Below, in pieces: positions 1 through 54,019 of a DNA stretch of 64,000 bases (position 1 is the stretch's first letter; every line of letters begins with the position of its first letter). The translations under genes were made by a program, and so were the position numbers. The notes beneath the pieces were generated by a model that was given only the letters and a program-made list of their open reading frames with translations, was not told the origin of the DNA and made no database searches. The DNA is from Metallyticus violacea (lineage: Eukaryota > Arthropoda > Insecta > Mantodea > Metallyticidae), in NCBI GenBank assembly GCA_030762175.1, contig CM060831.1:67066001-67130000 (forward strand), in the 5' to 3' direction.

Positions 1-2364
1 TTGCAATATCAGGCAAATCACTTCAATCTGAACTTTTATCACAATCTTGTCAGTCATAGTAGTTTTGGGATGTCCTGAGCACTCACTGTTTTGAATAGAT
101 GTATGACCATGCTTAAATTCGGCAACCCCTTTTATAAACCATCAAAAACAAAGGGGAAGAATTCTTTAATGTGGAATCTAAATCCTTTTGTATTTCTGTT
201 GGAGTTAAACTCTTCAAAACAAAGTACCTCATCAGAGCTCATTTTCAATTTTATACATTTTGCTAAAAATGTTAACCTATTTTGTTTAAATAATCGTTAT
301 AATCAAGTGACTATACTTACACATCTGAAACTTTACAGCACACCATCTAAAGGACAATACTTAACTACCATAGTTTCAATTTTAAAATATTCACGAATCA
401 ACATAGTGAAAATAAGTATAAAATCTTCCGTAGATCAAATATTTTAAAATGCTAAAAACATTTCTGTGGCTGCACTTCCAATGAACAAGGAAGCATTCCG
501 AGTTAAAAACTTTTAAAATATCGGTACAACGATAAAACACTCTTGACGTTTCACTTTCAAGAGAGAGAACTACTACAGTATTTTTGCCATCTTTACAACA
601 TGTGAGTCAGGTCAAGAACTTTTAGAACACTCCCTTGTACTCTAAAGTTTAAACTCATTTTTATTCATACAATCCATTGTCACAAGGACCATCCTTTCAG
701 CATATAGAACATTATCACTCTTATTTGATTTCCAGCTCTTCTCAATTTTTCAGCATTATATGTATAACCTGTCCATGTAAAATGGTATAAAAAATTTTTG
801 TTCTATCATGTTCATCAGTATAGATATCATTGCCATTAACCTGATAAGGATATATGGTCCTACTGGTATTCCTGTGATTTAAAAACTCAGATGACACTTG
901 TTTCAAAGGCTGTTCCAAGGTACCAGAAAAGTACTTATGTCACATAAAACAAACTGGTAGTTAGCAAATAGGTCTCTTACGTGATATTAAGGATTGGACT
1001 GCTTTCCGCCTCATTGTAAAAGGTGCAAATTCTCAGAATCTTTGAAATGTGTATAAATTCAACCCACTAAATACTAACAAAGGAGCTTCTGTAGAGGAGA
1101 AGAATCTTCTCTATCATGTTAAGAGTTCATGAACGTAAAATATTATAAATATATTTTTATGTGACTTTGTTTCATTAACAAACTTGCGCACAAAGTAAAA
1201 TTATGCAAAGACTTTATACCTTATATAAAGCAAAAATATTCTTTAAATATTTTTATTCATGTTATCTAATATTCACTTGCATTTATTAGTAATAATACTG
1301 CTTTTGATAATCATGATAATGATAATTTTGATAATGGATTCAGACTCCTGGTACTTATATCCTTTCCAAAGAAGTACTATATAACATATCTTTTCCAGGC
1401 TTAAAAAATATTGCTTCTTTTTTCCTTTAATTATTAATAGTCTCATACCTTCATAACAAAATATATAATAGGACAGTATTAAATGACATATAGGCTTTAA
1501 AAAATGTGAAATTATTATTTATAGAAATGCAACAATGTTTTTTTTTTTGGTTCATGACAATTTTAGTTATTACCCTTATATCATTTCCTATGGACAGTTT
1601 ACATATAATTTAAATTATATGTAATCGTATCACCATATCAATGCATTTTTACGTCTTTATTTCTCAAAATTCCCAAATTAAGAATTTTCAACAAAAAGAT
1701 TGCTATTATGGAATATAGGGGAATGACAATGTAGGAAAATACATTGTAAAATTAAGTTCATTAAGAAGCAGTAATACAAATGGGAAAGATTACGTGAATG
1801 TAAGCAAAATTAGAGTCTGTACATGTGCAACATGAAGAAGAAGCATGCTGCTTAAGGTTTTAAGAGTAGAGATGAGTATGGAAGACTGAAGTAAGAGGAT
1901 GTTGTCCATTGCCCCTTTGGTCCCGAGATTGTCACCAGTATTACAGACCCATTGAATTCATAGCAACTTTACAAATGGTAATAAAGGTATGGTGTATTAG
2001 AGAAATGTTTATAGTTGTATAGCATAACTTGGTCCATTATCCTCCTGTTTTTATTTAAATTTAATTAGGGATGGGTAGAATTTTTCTGAATAGTTTTGCA
2101 GCTATGCTCCTTGCCCATGGGCAATGAATGATTACAGAATAATATTTAACTGGTAGGCTCTATAATTTTAAAAGGTGTCACTAATGTAAACCTAAATGCT
2201 TGGATATTAATAATACAGCAAAGAGGAGCAACATTTTCTCACGTATACATTAAAATTTTACAATTTATAATTAAAATACTGAAAATATTTTAATTGTAAA
2301 GTTCAAAAATCCATGCATTAACTACTATAATTAGTTGTCTTACTTTATATATATAGTTTCTTAC
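1..2364. other. Left part of helicase intron 8, nothing recognised
   Basis: AT-rich intronic DNA. I searched the minus strand for the missing helicase motifs V and VI and found neither, and saw no transposon coding remnant. Short A/T runs only. Confidence 0.5.
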
Positions 2365-43796
<41,432 letters not shown>

Positions 43797-44400
43797 CTTC
43801 AATGACTGCGCCCTATCTTACAATGCAATACTAAAACGAAAGCTCAATAATCATAAACGCATTGCAATTAATTTTAAAACCATGCCGACAATTTATACTA
43901 CTTTTCAGATGTAGTAATGGCGTTAAAGGAACTATTTATCTATAGTTTTGTATTCTTCCACGATATGTATCTGTACAGTGTGCTTTTATTTGTTAATAAT
44001 GTAACACTCATGAGATTGTTCATTCTTAAAACTTATTTAATATTTTAAACTATGAATTTTGATAGTAAATGTTCTTTTCTATCCTGAATTTCTACTTTAA
44101 TTTAATTTAGTTTTAAGAACTATTTCGTTTCTGGTTGGACGCTCTGGAATCAATATACACGAAACCGGTTCGTAAATGGCAACATCGCGGCAGTACACAG
44201 TAACTTTTAAACATTCAACTTTCCTAGTTCTTTGCACTTTCGCTATTTGTGCTTTCCCAAATTGGGTGTTCGAACAAATTATTAGCTTTTCCATGGATGA
44301 TATAAATGCCGCACTAAACCTCCAATTATAGAGATATTCCATTCTCCCAAGCCCCCCCCGGGAAAGGATGTCACCACAGCCTAAATTGTGGGCAGAGATA
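43797..44400 (-). promoter_or_regulatory. Presumed 5' UTR and promoter region of the helicase gene
   Basis: Sequence upstream of the start codon. Roughly 43340-44400 carries more CG dinucleotides than the rest of the window (for example around 43770-43860 and 44140-44200). That fits a housekeeping-type promoter kept free of repeats. I see no TATA box I would trust and cannot place the transcription start. Confidence 0.35.
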
Positions 44401-45999
44401 TCTTTTAATACTTTTCGAATCTAAATCTCATTTATTGTATCTAAATGTGAATGTTTTACTGTTAGACATTTTATAAATCATCAGCTTGGCATTAATAATA
44501 CTTGCGTTATTTTATCAAATAAGGTTAACTTACTAGAATTAACAATAGAGAGATTGAATTCAAAATATTGAAAATTTAGCAGCAAACACCTTAAATGGCT
44601 TTATATTCCTCTCACATGCTTGAGTGAACTTGTTCTCACAACTAATTCCAATATGATTTACTTCTCTTTATCTAATTAAACTTCATCTGATTTCATTTAT
44701 TTGCCATGAGATGTATACATAGAAATGTCTATTTCATAGCAGTATGTGCCGTAAAATATAACATAATAATGTGCACTTCAAATCACAATAACGTATAGTA
44801 TAATGTAGTGCATACCATAAATTATATTTAATACAGATATTTATATTTAAATACAAGAAAGTAATGTTTTATATAGATGCAGTCTTCATCGCGTCCTTTT
44901 AGCATAAAAAAAATTAAACCTGTTACTTGGCGAATTGCTCAGTCAATTCATGTGTTTAAAAGTGTGACAAATCAAAATGCATTTTTTTTTTTTTTTTTTT
45001 TTGAACAGCAGCGGTTAGACCGGCAGCTACAATATCTAGATGTGAATGCGTAGGATGTCTTTGTGAATTACAGTAGTGATAGTAGGATGGTGTTCTGCTA
45101 TTCGGACATTATGTTGAAGAAGAAACTGTTCCAAATAATATGATATTTGGTTACTCTTTAAGTGTTTTATCTATGTGTTACTATTTAAGTATTTTTATTA
45201 CTACAGACGATTTCTGCGTCTCTAGTTCTTGCTATCTTAGCCACTTTGTTTCAAAATCTACTTTATTTTTAATTTATGAATAGAATTTTTAAAAGGAAAT
45301 ACAAACTAATAAAATACACTAAGAATTCTATATTTCAAGCTGACGATCTAACAGAGCTTATGGATATGGCAAACTGAGTCAAGAATGTGTGTGTGTGTGT
45401 GTGTGTGTGTGCATAGTACCACTAAAATCCACCATGAACGCTGAAACAAAATAAATAAATAAAATAAAATAAAAATAAACATTAACGAAAACAGAAGCAA
45501 AGAGATATTAGAAACTATATTTAAATTTCTCATTATAAAGCAGAATGAAAATATATAACTGAACATATCAGCTCCACCAGATAAGTTCAATCGTGAGTTT
45601 AATATTAAATAATATTATTTAATTTAATTTATTTAATATTAATAATATTAAATCCTAAGAAAAGTCAACATACGTAAAAAGAATACACAAATAAACTATC
45701 GACAAATACATGCGTAGGATTTCACCGTCGGAGAATTGAATCTTAACATACTTTTCCAAGCTTTTTGGCCATTGTCTAATGGTAGTTAAAAAATGTAATT
45801 TGACCATTTGGCCGCAGTCAGAAAGCCCGGAAAGGCAGGTTAAGATTCATTTCAAACTATCGATTGCCTTTTAAATAACATAAAAGTAAACAAAGACAAA
45901 TTAAGTCACACTATACTGAATTACAATAAATTATGCTAAACGTATATAACTGAAAGCTTGCTACAAAAATATGGTCAATACAACTAATTTGGTAATTGT
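44401..45999. other. Upstream flank, simple repeats only
   Basis: AT-rich. Contains a 22-base T run (about 44982-45003), (GT)n at about 45388-45412, and an A/T palindromic stretch at 45600-45655 (AATATTAAATAATATTATTT). No coding remnant. Confidence 0.5.
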
Positions 46000-46547
46000 G
46001 AATAGCATATATAATTTAATTACTTGACTAATAGAGTGATGATATATGGAATAAATATATCCTGACTTAAATTAAAAACTAGAATACCCATATTAACAAA
46101 GGTGGTATTAATAATATAGACCAATATCCTTGGGAATTTTAATAATAAAAAAGAAACAACTTTGGATATAATATTCTCAGTGATACGCAATTTTACCTTA
46201 TTTACAAGTAATGCAATTGAATTTTTTCAACAAAAGTATCAACGCCTATAAAAAAAATAAGTATATTCACAGCATTAATAAACCCAAGTAAAGTCTTTGA
46301 TACGTGCCTCATAAGATATTGCTAAATAAACTGGACAATTATAGTATTCATTATGCTAAATCGAAACTAATGAAATCCTACCTAAGGAATAGTTCACACA
46401 TTGTTGAAGGTTACCAAGGATATTGGTCTATATTATTAATACCACCTTTGTTAATATGGGTATTCTAGTTTTTAATTTAAGTCAGGATATATTTATTCCA
46501 TATATCATCACTCTATTAGTCAAGTAATTAAATTATATATGCTATTC
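46000..46547. repeat. Perfect 134-bp inverted repeat with 280-bp spacer
   Basis: 46000-46133 (starting GAATAGCATATATAATTTAA) is the exact reverse complement of 46414-46547 by base-by-base comparison. The spacer is 46134-46413 and has no coding frame. Immediate flanks differ (TGTG versus TTGC; GGAA versus GTAA), so the arms end sharply. No target duplication or transposase seen. Confidence 0.93.
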
Positions 46548-46584
46548 GCAACAGTTAACAAATACTTGGAGCTGATGATTGATG

Positions 46585-46595
46585 AATGGATTGAT

Positions 46596-46630
<35 letters not shown>

Positions 46631-46904
46631 TGGACGCTCTTGAACAGCTCAGGTCATCAGCGTCCCATTCAACTCAGGGCGTGAAACGGCCGACTAATTT
46701 TGCTCAGAGGCCTCTTCTTTCAGGCTTGAGGTTCTTTTTCGTGCCGTAAATGTACGACATGGGACCCACGACTTTACTTCCCTTCCGCAGGAAGTCATAC
46801 TTAGGATTTTTACGCCCGGAAAAAGCCATCGGTCCCGGGTTCGAACTCGCGACTTTGGGTTTAGGAAGCAAGTTTGGTAACCACTACACCACCAGGACTG
46901 ACAC
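46585..46904 (-). mobile_element. SINE family I, full length, minus strand
   Basis: Minus strand: GTCAGTCCTGGTGGTGTAGT, B box GAGTTCGAACCCG, body GAAGGGAAGTAAAGTCGTGG and GGCCTCTGAGCAAAATTAGT, and a long (AAAT)n tail (46594-46632 as ATTT). An 8-base target duplication GATTGATG occurs at 46577-46584 and 46905-46912. The intact boxes, long tail and CG-rich sequence mark it as the youngest copy in the window. Confidence 0.92.
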
Positions 46905-46919
46905 GATTGATGGAACTAT

Positions 46920-47864
46920 TGACCCTGCATGTTTCACATGTATACTGCAATAAAACAATTTAACATTAGTATAAAAAAGTGCGATCTTCCTGAAGATATT
47001 ACGGTTATTTCAGAGTGGATACAGACTTCCTCAATCCTTATCCTGACACTCTCTTCAGCGCATCCATTCTGGGGTCCCCATACCCTCCAAATAAATTAAG
47101 TAAACCACACAAAGATTTCTCCCGATGCAAGATTAACCTTCGGTAGACTTCGCTCTTCCTTTGTCGTTAACTTTTAAGCAAGTTTTTGTAGCTCCTTGAA
47201 CTAAATTTTCTAATTTTTCTTCAATGCCTCCTTTAATAGATAGACGTACACAAAATGAAGATATTTTAACGTATTCATAGTCCCTACTTTATTTCTGTCT
47301 TTCTACCCCTTCTCACTTTCCTTAAGGACATGCAGAATCGGCATAGAAGAGAATATACATCCCTATCATACTGCAGGCTGAACGTGTTAGAATATTAATA
47401 AGAATATCTGATGGTATGGTGCCAATTCCTAGCGCTTTTCCATTCTTCAAACTTTATTTTTAATCTCCTCGCAGGCTAAACTGTGAAAAAGAATGTTCAA
47501 ATTGCAATTTTCAGAGCTGAATTCCGTTTCTTCCTGTTGCCCAACAATCTCTTGATCTGGATTGAAAACTTCATTATATTTTCTCTCCATCTCTATTGCT
47601 GTTCCTCTGGAGTTTCTTGGACAGTAGTTTTGTGTTGCGTAATAATGTCTTACTATCAATAATGGCCGCAATATTTTACACCTTTTACCCATCTCTAAGT
47701 AGCCTTTTAGCGTAATTTATGTAAAAATGACCATCTCTGACAAACCGTACCAGATTTAAAATTTATAAATATGAAGTTTTTGGCAATTTCATCAAATGTA
47801 CATAATGTATGTAATTTCTAACAAAAACTACGCCCCAGATTTCTTATAGAGTTGTCCAAACTCT
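46920..47864. other. Upstream flank, nothing recognised
   Basis: No recognisable coding or repeat remnant. The minus frame 47692-47447 (81 codons, EMERKYNEVFNPDQEIVGQQ) has balanced composition but I cannot place it in a family. It may be part of an unrecognised element. Confidence 0.35.
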
Positions 47865-48950
47865 GAGGGGTATTCTAAAAGTTCTCGGCCTGACTCAGAG
47901 ATGACCAAATTACCATCATATTCATTCTTTGCGGAGCGCGCTGTAAATCTTCACATACTTAATTGTTTGCGACGATCGTGTTAACATTTTCTACAGAATG
48001 GATAAAACTGAAATTCGAGCGGTGATAAAGTATTCTGATTTGAAGTGTTTAACCCCAACAGAACTACAAATGATGAATTTAAGAGCGGTCGTACATCCAT
48101 TTAAGGCATCCCGAAACTGCGACGACCGATTATATAACAAAAGTTCACAATGCCGTACTCAATAATCGCCGTTTGAAGGTACGCGAATTGTTGACATTAC
48201 AAATGTCTGGACAGGTTGTGTCCACTACATTTTACATGAAGTTTTAGGAATGAGAAAACTTTCCGCTTGATGGGTGCCGTGTTGGTTAACAATGGATCAA
48301 AACGCAGTCGAATGAACTTTCCCAAGATGACTTAGACTTATTTAAACGCAATTCCAGTGAGTTTCTCCGACGTTTCATAACTGTGGATGAAATGTGGATT
48401 CAGCACTACAGTCAGAGAGACGGAGCAGTCCAAAAAGAGCAAAAACGGTTCCATCTGCAGGAAGTCATGACAACGGTTTTCTGGGATTTTCATGGTGTGG
48501 TGCCCATATACCTCTTTCAGAAGGTCAGAACCATCACCGGGGAGTATTACACTTCACTACTGGACCAAATAATGGATGCTTTTCAGGTGCCAAAAGAAAG
48601 TTCTTTTTCATCCCGATAATGCGTCTTCAAACACTTTCGAGATTGTTGCCGCAAAACTGCATAACCTTCACTTCCAAATATTTCCACAACCTTCATATTT
48701 GGCTCCCACGATTATTATTTTTTTTTCTCTCTAACATGAATGGCTGGGTGAACGAAGATTCACATTAAATTATGGCGTTATAGCTGAGACAGACATTTAT
48801 TTTTCACATCTGGGCAAATCTTATTTTACTAAGGATATTAAAAAGTTGGCAAATCGTTGGGCTAAATGTATTTACAAGGTATTCAAGTTGAAAAAATCTC
48901 TTAATTCTAGTGTTCTCTTGGTCAGGGTGAGAACTTTTAGAATGTCCCTC
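47865..48950 (+). mobile_element. Mariner relic with ~30-bp terminal inverted repeats
   Basis: Ends GAGGGGTATTCTAAAAGTTC (47865) and, inverted, GAGGGACATTCTAAAAGTTC (48950), both continuing TC-(G/A)CCTGAC. The plus strand encodes a decayed mariner transposase: MDKTEIRAVIKYSDLK (47999-48046, natural start), VLGMRKLSA then WVPCWLT region (48243-48295), KRAKTVPSAG (48439-48466), a shifted VMTTVFWDFHGVVPIYLFQK (48464-48523) and TGEYYTSLLDQIMD (48538-48580). The last two match the family strands around the first two catalytic acids (VFWDxxGxxxxDYLxKGxTINxEYYxxLL). The D,D34D tail is frame-broken. At about 1.09 kb it is shorter than usual, so internal deletions are likely. Confidence 0.87.
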
Positions 48951-49164
48951 TTGGTTCCGCAGATTGAGGTGATACTCGTATGATTAACTGTTTAACACTT
49001 TTAATGAATGAATGTATATTGCTATGAAACTGGCAGTAACAGGTGCAGAATGTGACATGGGACGAAAATGGAATTGAAGTATAAGTTATGCCGGTTGTGG
49101 CATGCCTGGGAGATACATGAACATACGTGATGGAGAGGGAGAAATGGGGAAAAAAAAAAAAAAA
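48951..49164. other. Flank with poly-A run at LINE 5' junction
   Basis: Contains a ~21-base A run at about 49149-49169, directly left of the first recognisable LINE codons. Short spacer otherwise. Confidence 0.5.
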
Positions 49165-50591
49165 AAAAAGTTTAGCATACTAAAAAGGTTAGCAGGGTCT
49201 GGATGGGGAGCAACCCAAGATGTCTTGACAAACACGTATAATATATACATTCGCCCAACAATTGAATATGGAAGCGAGGCTTTCAGTACAGTCAGCGAAA
49301 CCACAATGAGAAAGCTGAACGACACTGTGAGAATATTTTGTGACGCCGCGAAATCTACACCAATACCTGCTCTTGAAAGTCAGAGTCAGGTTGAACCTCT
49401 CAAATACCGAAGAGACAAAGCTCTCCTTAATTTCTATGAAAGATGCCATAGAACAGCTGATAATTTCTGGAAGAAATGTAGACCGGCTACTTTAAGATTA
49501 AAACCCAGGTTACACCAATATCACACGCCGAAGTACTCTTGACCATGTATAACATTGATCCAGGGGAGGGACAATGCCTCCGAAAACCTAAATTGTACTC
49601 AGAGAAACAACAGCCACCATTTTCAATTAATATCCCCGGGATTGATAAACCCAAGACAGATATAGCTCCACAACTACTGAAAGCGGCAGCGCTCGAAATG
49701 ATAGCTACATTATATCCTGCACCAGAATGGCTACATGTTTATACAGATGACTCAGCTTTGATGAACGCACGGGAGCAAGATTTTTCTCATCTATTGGCAG
49801 GGGAGCCTTCCCTGTGGTAAGAATGAGAACTAATTTTGATGGCGAAGTAGCAGCCATAAGTGAAGCGGCCAATACACTGATTTCTCTGAATGTCAAACGA
49901 AAGGCAGTCTTCCTGTCTGATTCCACCTCTGCACTGCAAGTATTGGACTGCCCAGAGCTGCAACAAGACGATTTAGTAAAGAAAGGCTACTGAGACTGCA
50001 AGCATTAACTGAGATCCACTTACAATGGGTCCCTCGTTACTGTGGCATCAGCGGAAACGAAGAAGCAAACAGATTAGCAAAGGAAGGACGCACAATGAAT
50101 CAACCGTCAACCCCTTCTACCTACGCCATTATATGCAATGTAATTTCAAACAGTATAAAGAAAGTCCTCGCGTACTCCTGGAGGGCGGCAACAGCAGTTG
50201 GCAAAAGATGGGAACCAATTATATCAAAACGTATCCCCAACAATCTGCCCCGCGAAGTAGCTGTGGCCACCTTCAGGATGGCCACAGGCCACGACTAACT
50301 ACAAAAACATTTGCACAGAATCGGCGTTGTCGAATCTCCGATCTGCCCCCTCTGCTCAAAAGAGGAAGGAACGGCTGATCATCTTCTACACTGTACAGCA
50401 CTTCAGAGCTACCCAAGAGAAGACTCATTAGAAGGACGAGCACGGATGTAATGGGTGGCACGGAGTCAAATGGCTGATCAGCCAAGAACGGGCGTTGACT
50501 GAAGAAGAAGAAGAAGAAGAAGAAGAAGAAGAAGAAGAAGAAGAAGAAGAAGAAGAAGAAGAAGAAGAAGAAGAAGAAGAAGAAGAAGAAG
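49165..50591 (+). mobile_element. 5'-truncated I-type LINE: RT end, RNase H, zinc knuckle, (GAA)n tail
   Basis: The plus strand begins in the RT thumb (LAGSGWGATQDVLTNTYNIY, RPTIEYGSEA, PLKYRRDKALLNFYERC; 49185-49445) and stops at 49542. RNase H follows over frameshifts: WLHVYTDDSAL (49729-49761), NFDGEVAAISEA (49833-49868), AVFLSDSTSAL (49903-49937) and WVPRYCGISGNEEANRLAKE (50021-50080). The first three catalytic acids (D, E, D) are visible; the last Asp of the usual GNExAD is Asn here. A knuckle, CPLCSKEEGTADHLLHC, lies at 50343-50393. It ends in about 30 GAA repeats (50501-50591). RT plus RNase H plus CCHC is the I-superfamily layout. Three or more frameshifts make it dead. Confidence 0.87.
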
Positions 50592-51299
50592 CATTACATG
50601 CGCCAAACCGGGTTGCAGCGAATACAGCCCATTGGGTTTGTAGTAGTTACAAGCACAAAACGAAACAAGAGAGTTTCCGTGGTATGACATTTTCAGTGAG
50701 CGCTGGTAAGCGAGTTAAATGTTAGTTCAATTGAGATAGTTTTTGTGTTGCAAATACAATAATGGAGGCTAACAATATCAGTGTGAAGTTCTTAAAATCA
50801 TTGAAGTTAGTAGTTTGCACTGAATGAAAAGTGCATAATAAAAGCACGTAGGCGTCCTACTCCTATGTTTAAACATTTCTCAGTGCGCTACAGTGGACAA
50901 AAACAACACAATAGAACTTTTAATCGTTATATTTAAAACAAGTTCCATTTGCTTTGTGTCTGTGAAGTTAAAAAGCGCTCGTCTGTTTTCCGTGTTTTCT
51001 CTTTGGGGGTTATGGTGACGTTTCAAATAAAGTTTGAACTGATAAAGGAGTGTCCGACTTAAAAAAACTTTATGAAAAAATCCACAAACAAGCGAAATAG
51101 GAAAAGCACGCAAATAATGTCCTTAACCTTGCTCTTCTAGGATGGATTATGTCCGTGTGGGTTTATTGCGACACAACTATGAAGTTCCCCAAAACAGAGA
51201 AGTGTTGTTCAAAATAACCTGCATACATTTTTGCGCCTCAAATGACCTAGCACCAAGTGGACACGATGAATTTGAGAATTCGCAAAACCCCAGTACTTT
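50592..51299. other. Flank, possibly 5' part of the adjacent hAT relic
   Basis: No firm remnant. 51070-51190 weakly resembles a hAT N-terminal region but I would not call it. Confidence 0.3.
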
Positions 51300-52803
51300 T
51301 TGTCATTAATAAAATATACTGGTAAACTCGATTCAGCGCTTAAATCTCATTTAGATGGTACGTCTTCCTTTAAAGGTATATCCAAGAGTGTTCAAAATGA
51401 GCTGTTAGAGTGTATGTTGGACGTCTGGGAGAATATATTTTAGCTGAAGTTGCTGAGGGTGCGTGTGGTTGTCATGGTGCATGAAACAACGGAAATATCA
51501 GTTTCCAACTTGTCTTTGTGCTAAGATATTGTGATAATCGAGGGTGTCCTGTTGAGAGATTCTGGGATTTCTTTGAACCTTCTGGCCAAAATGCAACAAA
51601 CAGAGTGCATTTTATCACGGCTCTCTCTAATTTTAAAGGATGAAAAGGATATACTGATAGGTCAGACATACGATGGCGCTGCAGTGAAGGGTGAAGAGTG
51701 GGGCAATGAATGGTGTGCAGATGAAAGATGTGTACCCCAGTGATAATTTTTTTACACTGCTTTGCTCATCAGTTTAAAGCTTACAATGGAAAGAACTTGT
51801 AGGCAAAATATTAAATCCATTTTATTTTTATTTATTTATTTATTTTTTGCGAACTTAAATGCCATCCCAGCATTCTTTTCTTGATCACCACAGAGATCTT
51901 CCGTTGTTTGAATTCTTGTGTAGCAAAACGAATACCATCTGGTGGCGCAACTAGATAAACGTTTAAGTCCAGGAGAGTTAACATTGTTTACGAGAAGACA
52001 AACACTTTGACTGAGTGCTATGAAACCTTCATGAACTCCGAAAAGTCTAGCAACATTAATATAACGGAAGTCCATGCTCTGCTTAAAATTTTACAGGATC
52101 AGGAATTTTCTTTCTGTATCGCTTTTTTTCACAGAATTATACCACATGTTGACATCCTTAATAACTACAGCATAGACTGGCAGATGCGGCTACTGTTCGA
52201 TGCCATATTTCTAACTATGAGAGTGTCATTTATGGTATCAGGAATTCGAATGAAGAAAATTGAGAACATGGTGGATCTGAAAATTCAAATAAACATCGGC
52301 AGGTTAACGACAGCTATCAAGAATCGCTGCCGCCAAGGAAATGTGCGATGTTATTTTTACTGCGGTAAAAACAAGCTTCAAATTTACAATTCATCTCCTG
52401 GTCGACTCTTTTGTGCCAAGCAAATTTGACAACTCCTGCAACTCCTGAACAAGAACTGATTGAATGTATCAAACCATTTTCGGTATTTGAATGGGAAAAA
52501 ATTTCACGCTGAATTATCTGTTCTGTATTCCAGAGAAGAATTCAGAAATTTGGAGGTCCTACTCAATTGCTGCAGTTTATGATTTCTCATAAATTACATT
52601 CTTCATTTTCAGAAGTTTTAAAGCTCCTTCGTATTGCTGTGACCCTGACTATGAATACGAGTGAACCACAATGCTGTTTTGCTTCTTTGAAGAGAATCAA
52701 GACTTATCTGTGTAGCACCACGAGCGAGGAAATATTGATTGCCCTTGGAATGCTTTCAATGGAAAGGAGCGCACTAACTTCTACAAAAATCAAGGTTTCA
52801 TAA
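51300..52803 (+). pseudogene. hAT-superfamily transposase relic (DUF4371/ZMYM-type), plus
   Basis: Ordered plus-strand pieces: KYTGKLDSALKSHLDGTSSF then KSVQNELLECMLDVW (51313-51433), HETTEISV (51480-51505, first acid block; family DETTD), ILIGQTYDGAAVKG (51651-51692, second Asp block), QDQEFSFCIAFFHRIIPHVD (52099-52158), and the C-terminal MISHKLHSSFSEVLKLLRIA with TSEPQCCFASLKRIKTYLCS (52579-52713, hAT dimerisation block). This is the ZMYM/DUF4371 subgroup, different from the three DUF659-like copies. The last 78 codons are intact, but stops elsewhere and a lost middle part make it inactive. Confidence 0.83.
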
Positions 52804-53569
52804 CTTTTGTAAAAGGCAAGTGCTGCCACTGGTCATGAACCTTTCAAATAATAATTAATGAACAAAATGGTTAATAAAGGCTTTTTCACTTATTGAATGA
52901 GGTAAAACTATGTCATCTATGCTGAAATGAAGAGTTACTTTAGTTCATGGTTGTTTTAAAGCTTATCATACCACAAATATAGCACCATGCAGGAACACTA
53001 TTTATATATATAAGAGATTTGAAAAAGAAATTAAGTTTCTTGGAACCAGAGCATTTATACAGTCTATGATTTGAAACCCTGAGAATTTTAAAGCACTTGG
53101 AATGTCAAGGAACAATATAGATCACCTGTTTCTGATTTGGAAGCTGTATGACAGTGCAATGGTGGTTACACTGAACAATTTCTTTCTATCTGAACATTTT
53201 TCCAAAGTTAAATTTGCAATAGCCCACTCCATATTATATGTAGCATTTATAGCAAATATTGTTAACATTTTTAAAGCTGACAGAATTTTCAAGCACTCTG
53301 TTCAAATTTTATCTACCCAGAATGATTTTTGATTTGCATCCATAACTTGCACTAGATCAAGATTATGCCAGCTGCCTACCATAATAAAATAGTACCTGCA
53401 CATGAACAACAGTTACAATTTGCTATTATGAAACAAGTATTATTTCTGTCTTTTCAAGTTTGCAATTAAAAGATCAGTATAACTCAATTGATTCTGCTAT
53501 TACAAGCTATTGGTGTGGCAATTATTAATTACAGTGCATTAGTTAAAAGTAAATTTTATTATTGAACAG
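52804..53569. other. Flank, nothing recognised
   Basis: AT-rich. The frame 53102-53332 has no recognisable motif. Confidence 0.35.
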
Positions 53570-53574
53570 TTGTC

Positions 53575-53785
53575 ATTAGAAACGAGAACAGTATTATTGC
53601 TAAGGTGCCACCATTAGAACAGAGAACCACACTAACTGCTAGACTGTGCAGAAACTTAAAGCAAATTTCAGGGCAGAAATTGGAAGAATTAGCAAAGCAG
53701 GTGTTGCAAGCAAATGCAAATAACATTATAAGATGTCATAAATGCGAGAATGTTAATGGATACCGTTTCAAACAACTCCTGTAAC
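53575..53785 (+). pseudogene. Possible Tc1/mariner transposase C-terminal fragment
   Basis: 70 codons reading ENSIIAKVPPLEQRTTLTAR, a CRNLKQISGQKLEELAKQ stretch, CHKCENVNGYRFKQLL and stop. This resembles the last helices of Tc1-like transposases (RVP..E..R.LT.R...C..I....L......N...C...NG..F.HLL). No catalytic residues are included, so confidence is limited. Confidence 0.45.
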
Positions 53786-54019
53786 ATAATTTAAAATTCA
53801 TTATGAAATAAACCCTAATATTGTGTGCATGCTGTTACTGCTCAAAGTTATGCAAATAGAAATGCAAATGCAAGAGGAACTTATCCATCAATGGAGTCTT
53901 AATTATCATGATTGGCTCAGCATAAATTGCATTCAGATGCAGGCCAAAAATAACTCTACTTTTCCTAGGGTTAATTCTATATTTAGAATGGGAAATTTGA
54001 TTGTTTATATATAAAGTAC

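Noticed and set aside
1..2364. Search for helicase motifs V and VI
   Set aside because: No ATDVA, HRIGRTGR or similar coding on the minus strand, so the remaining exons are placed outside the window rather than forced here.
44097..44342. 81-codon minus frame just upstream of the helicase start
   Set aside because: No family features and no splice connection to exon 1; treated as promoter-proximal noise.
46840..46904. tRNA-like sequence with A and B boxes
   Set aside because: It is the head of a SINE: body, tail and target duplication are present and the arms do not close into a full cloverleaf. The same applies at 6025, 16484, 36107 and 54741-55085.
50478..50725. Poly-Glu and poly-Leu open frames on both strands
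   Set aside because: They come from the (GAA)n tail of the LINE.
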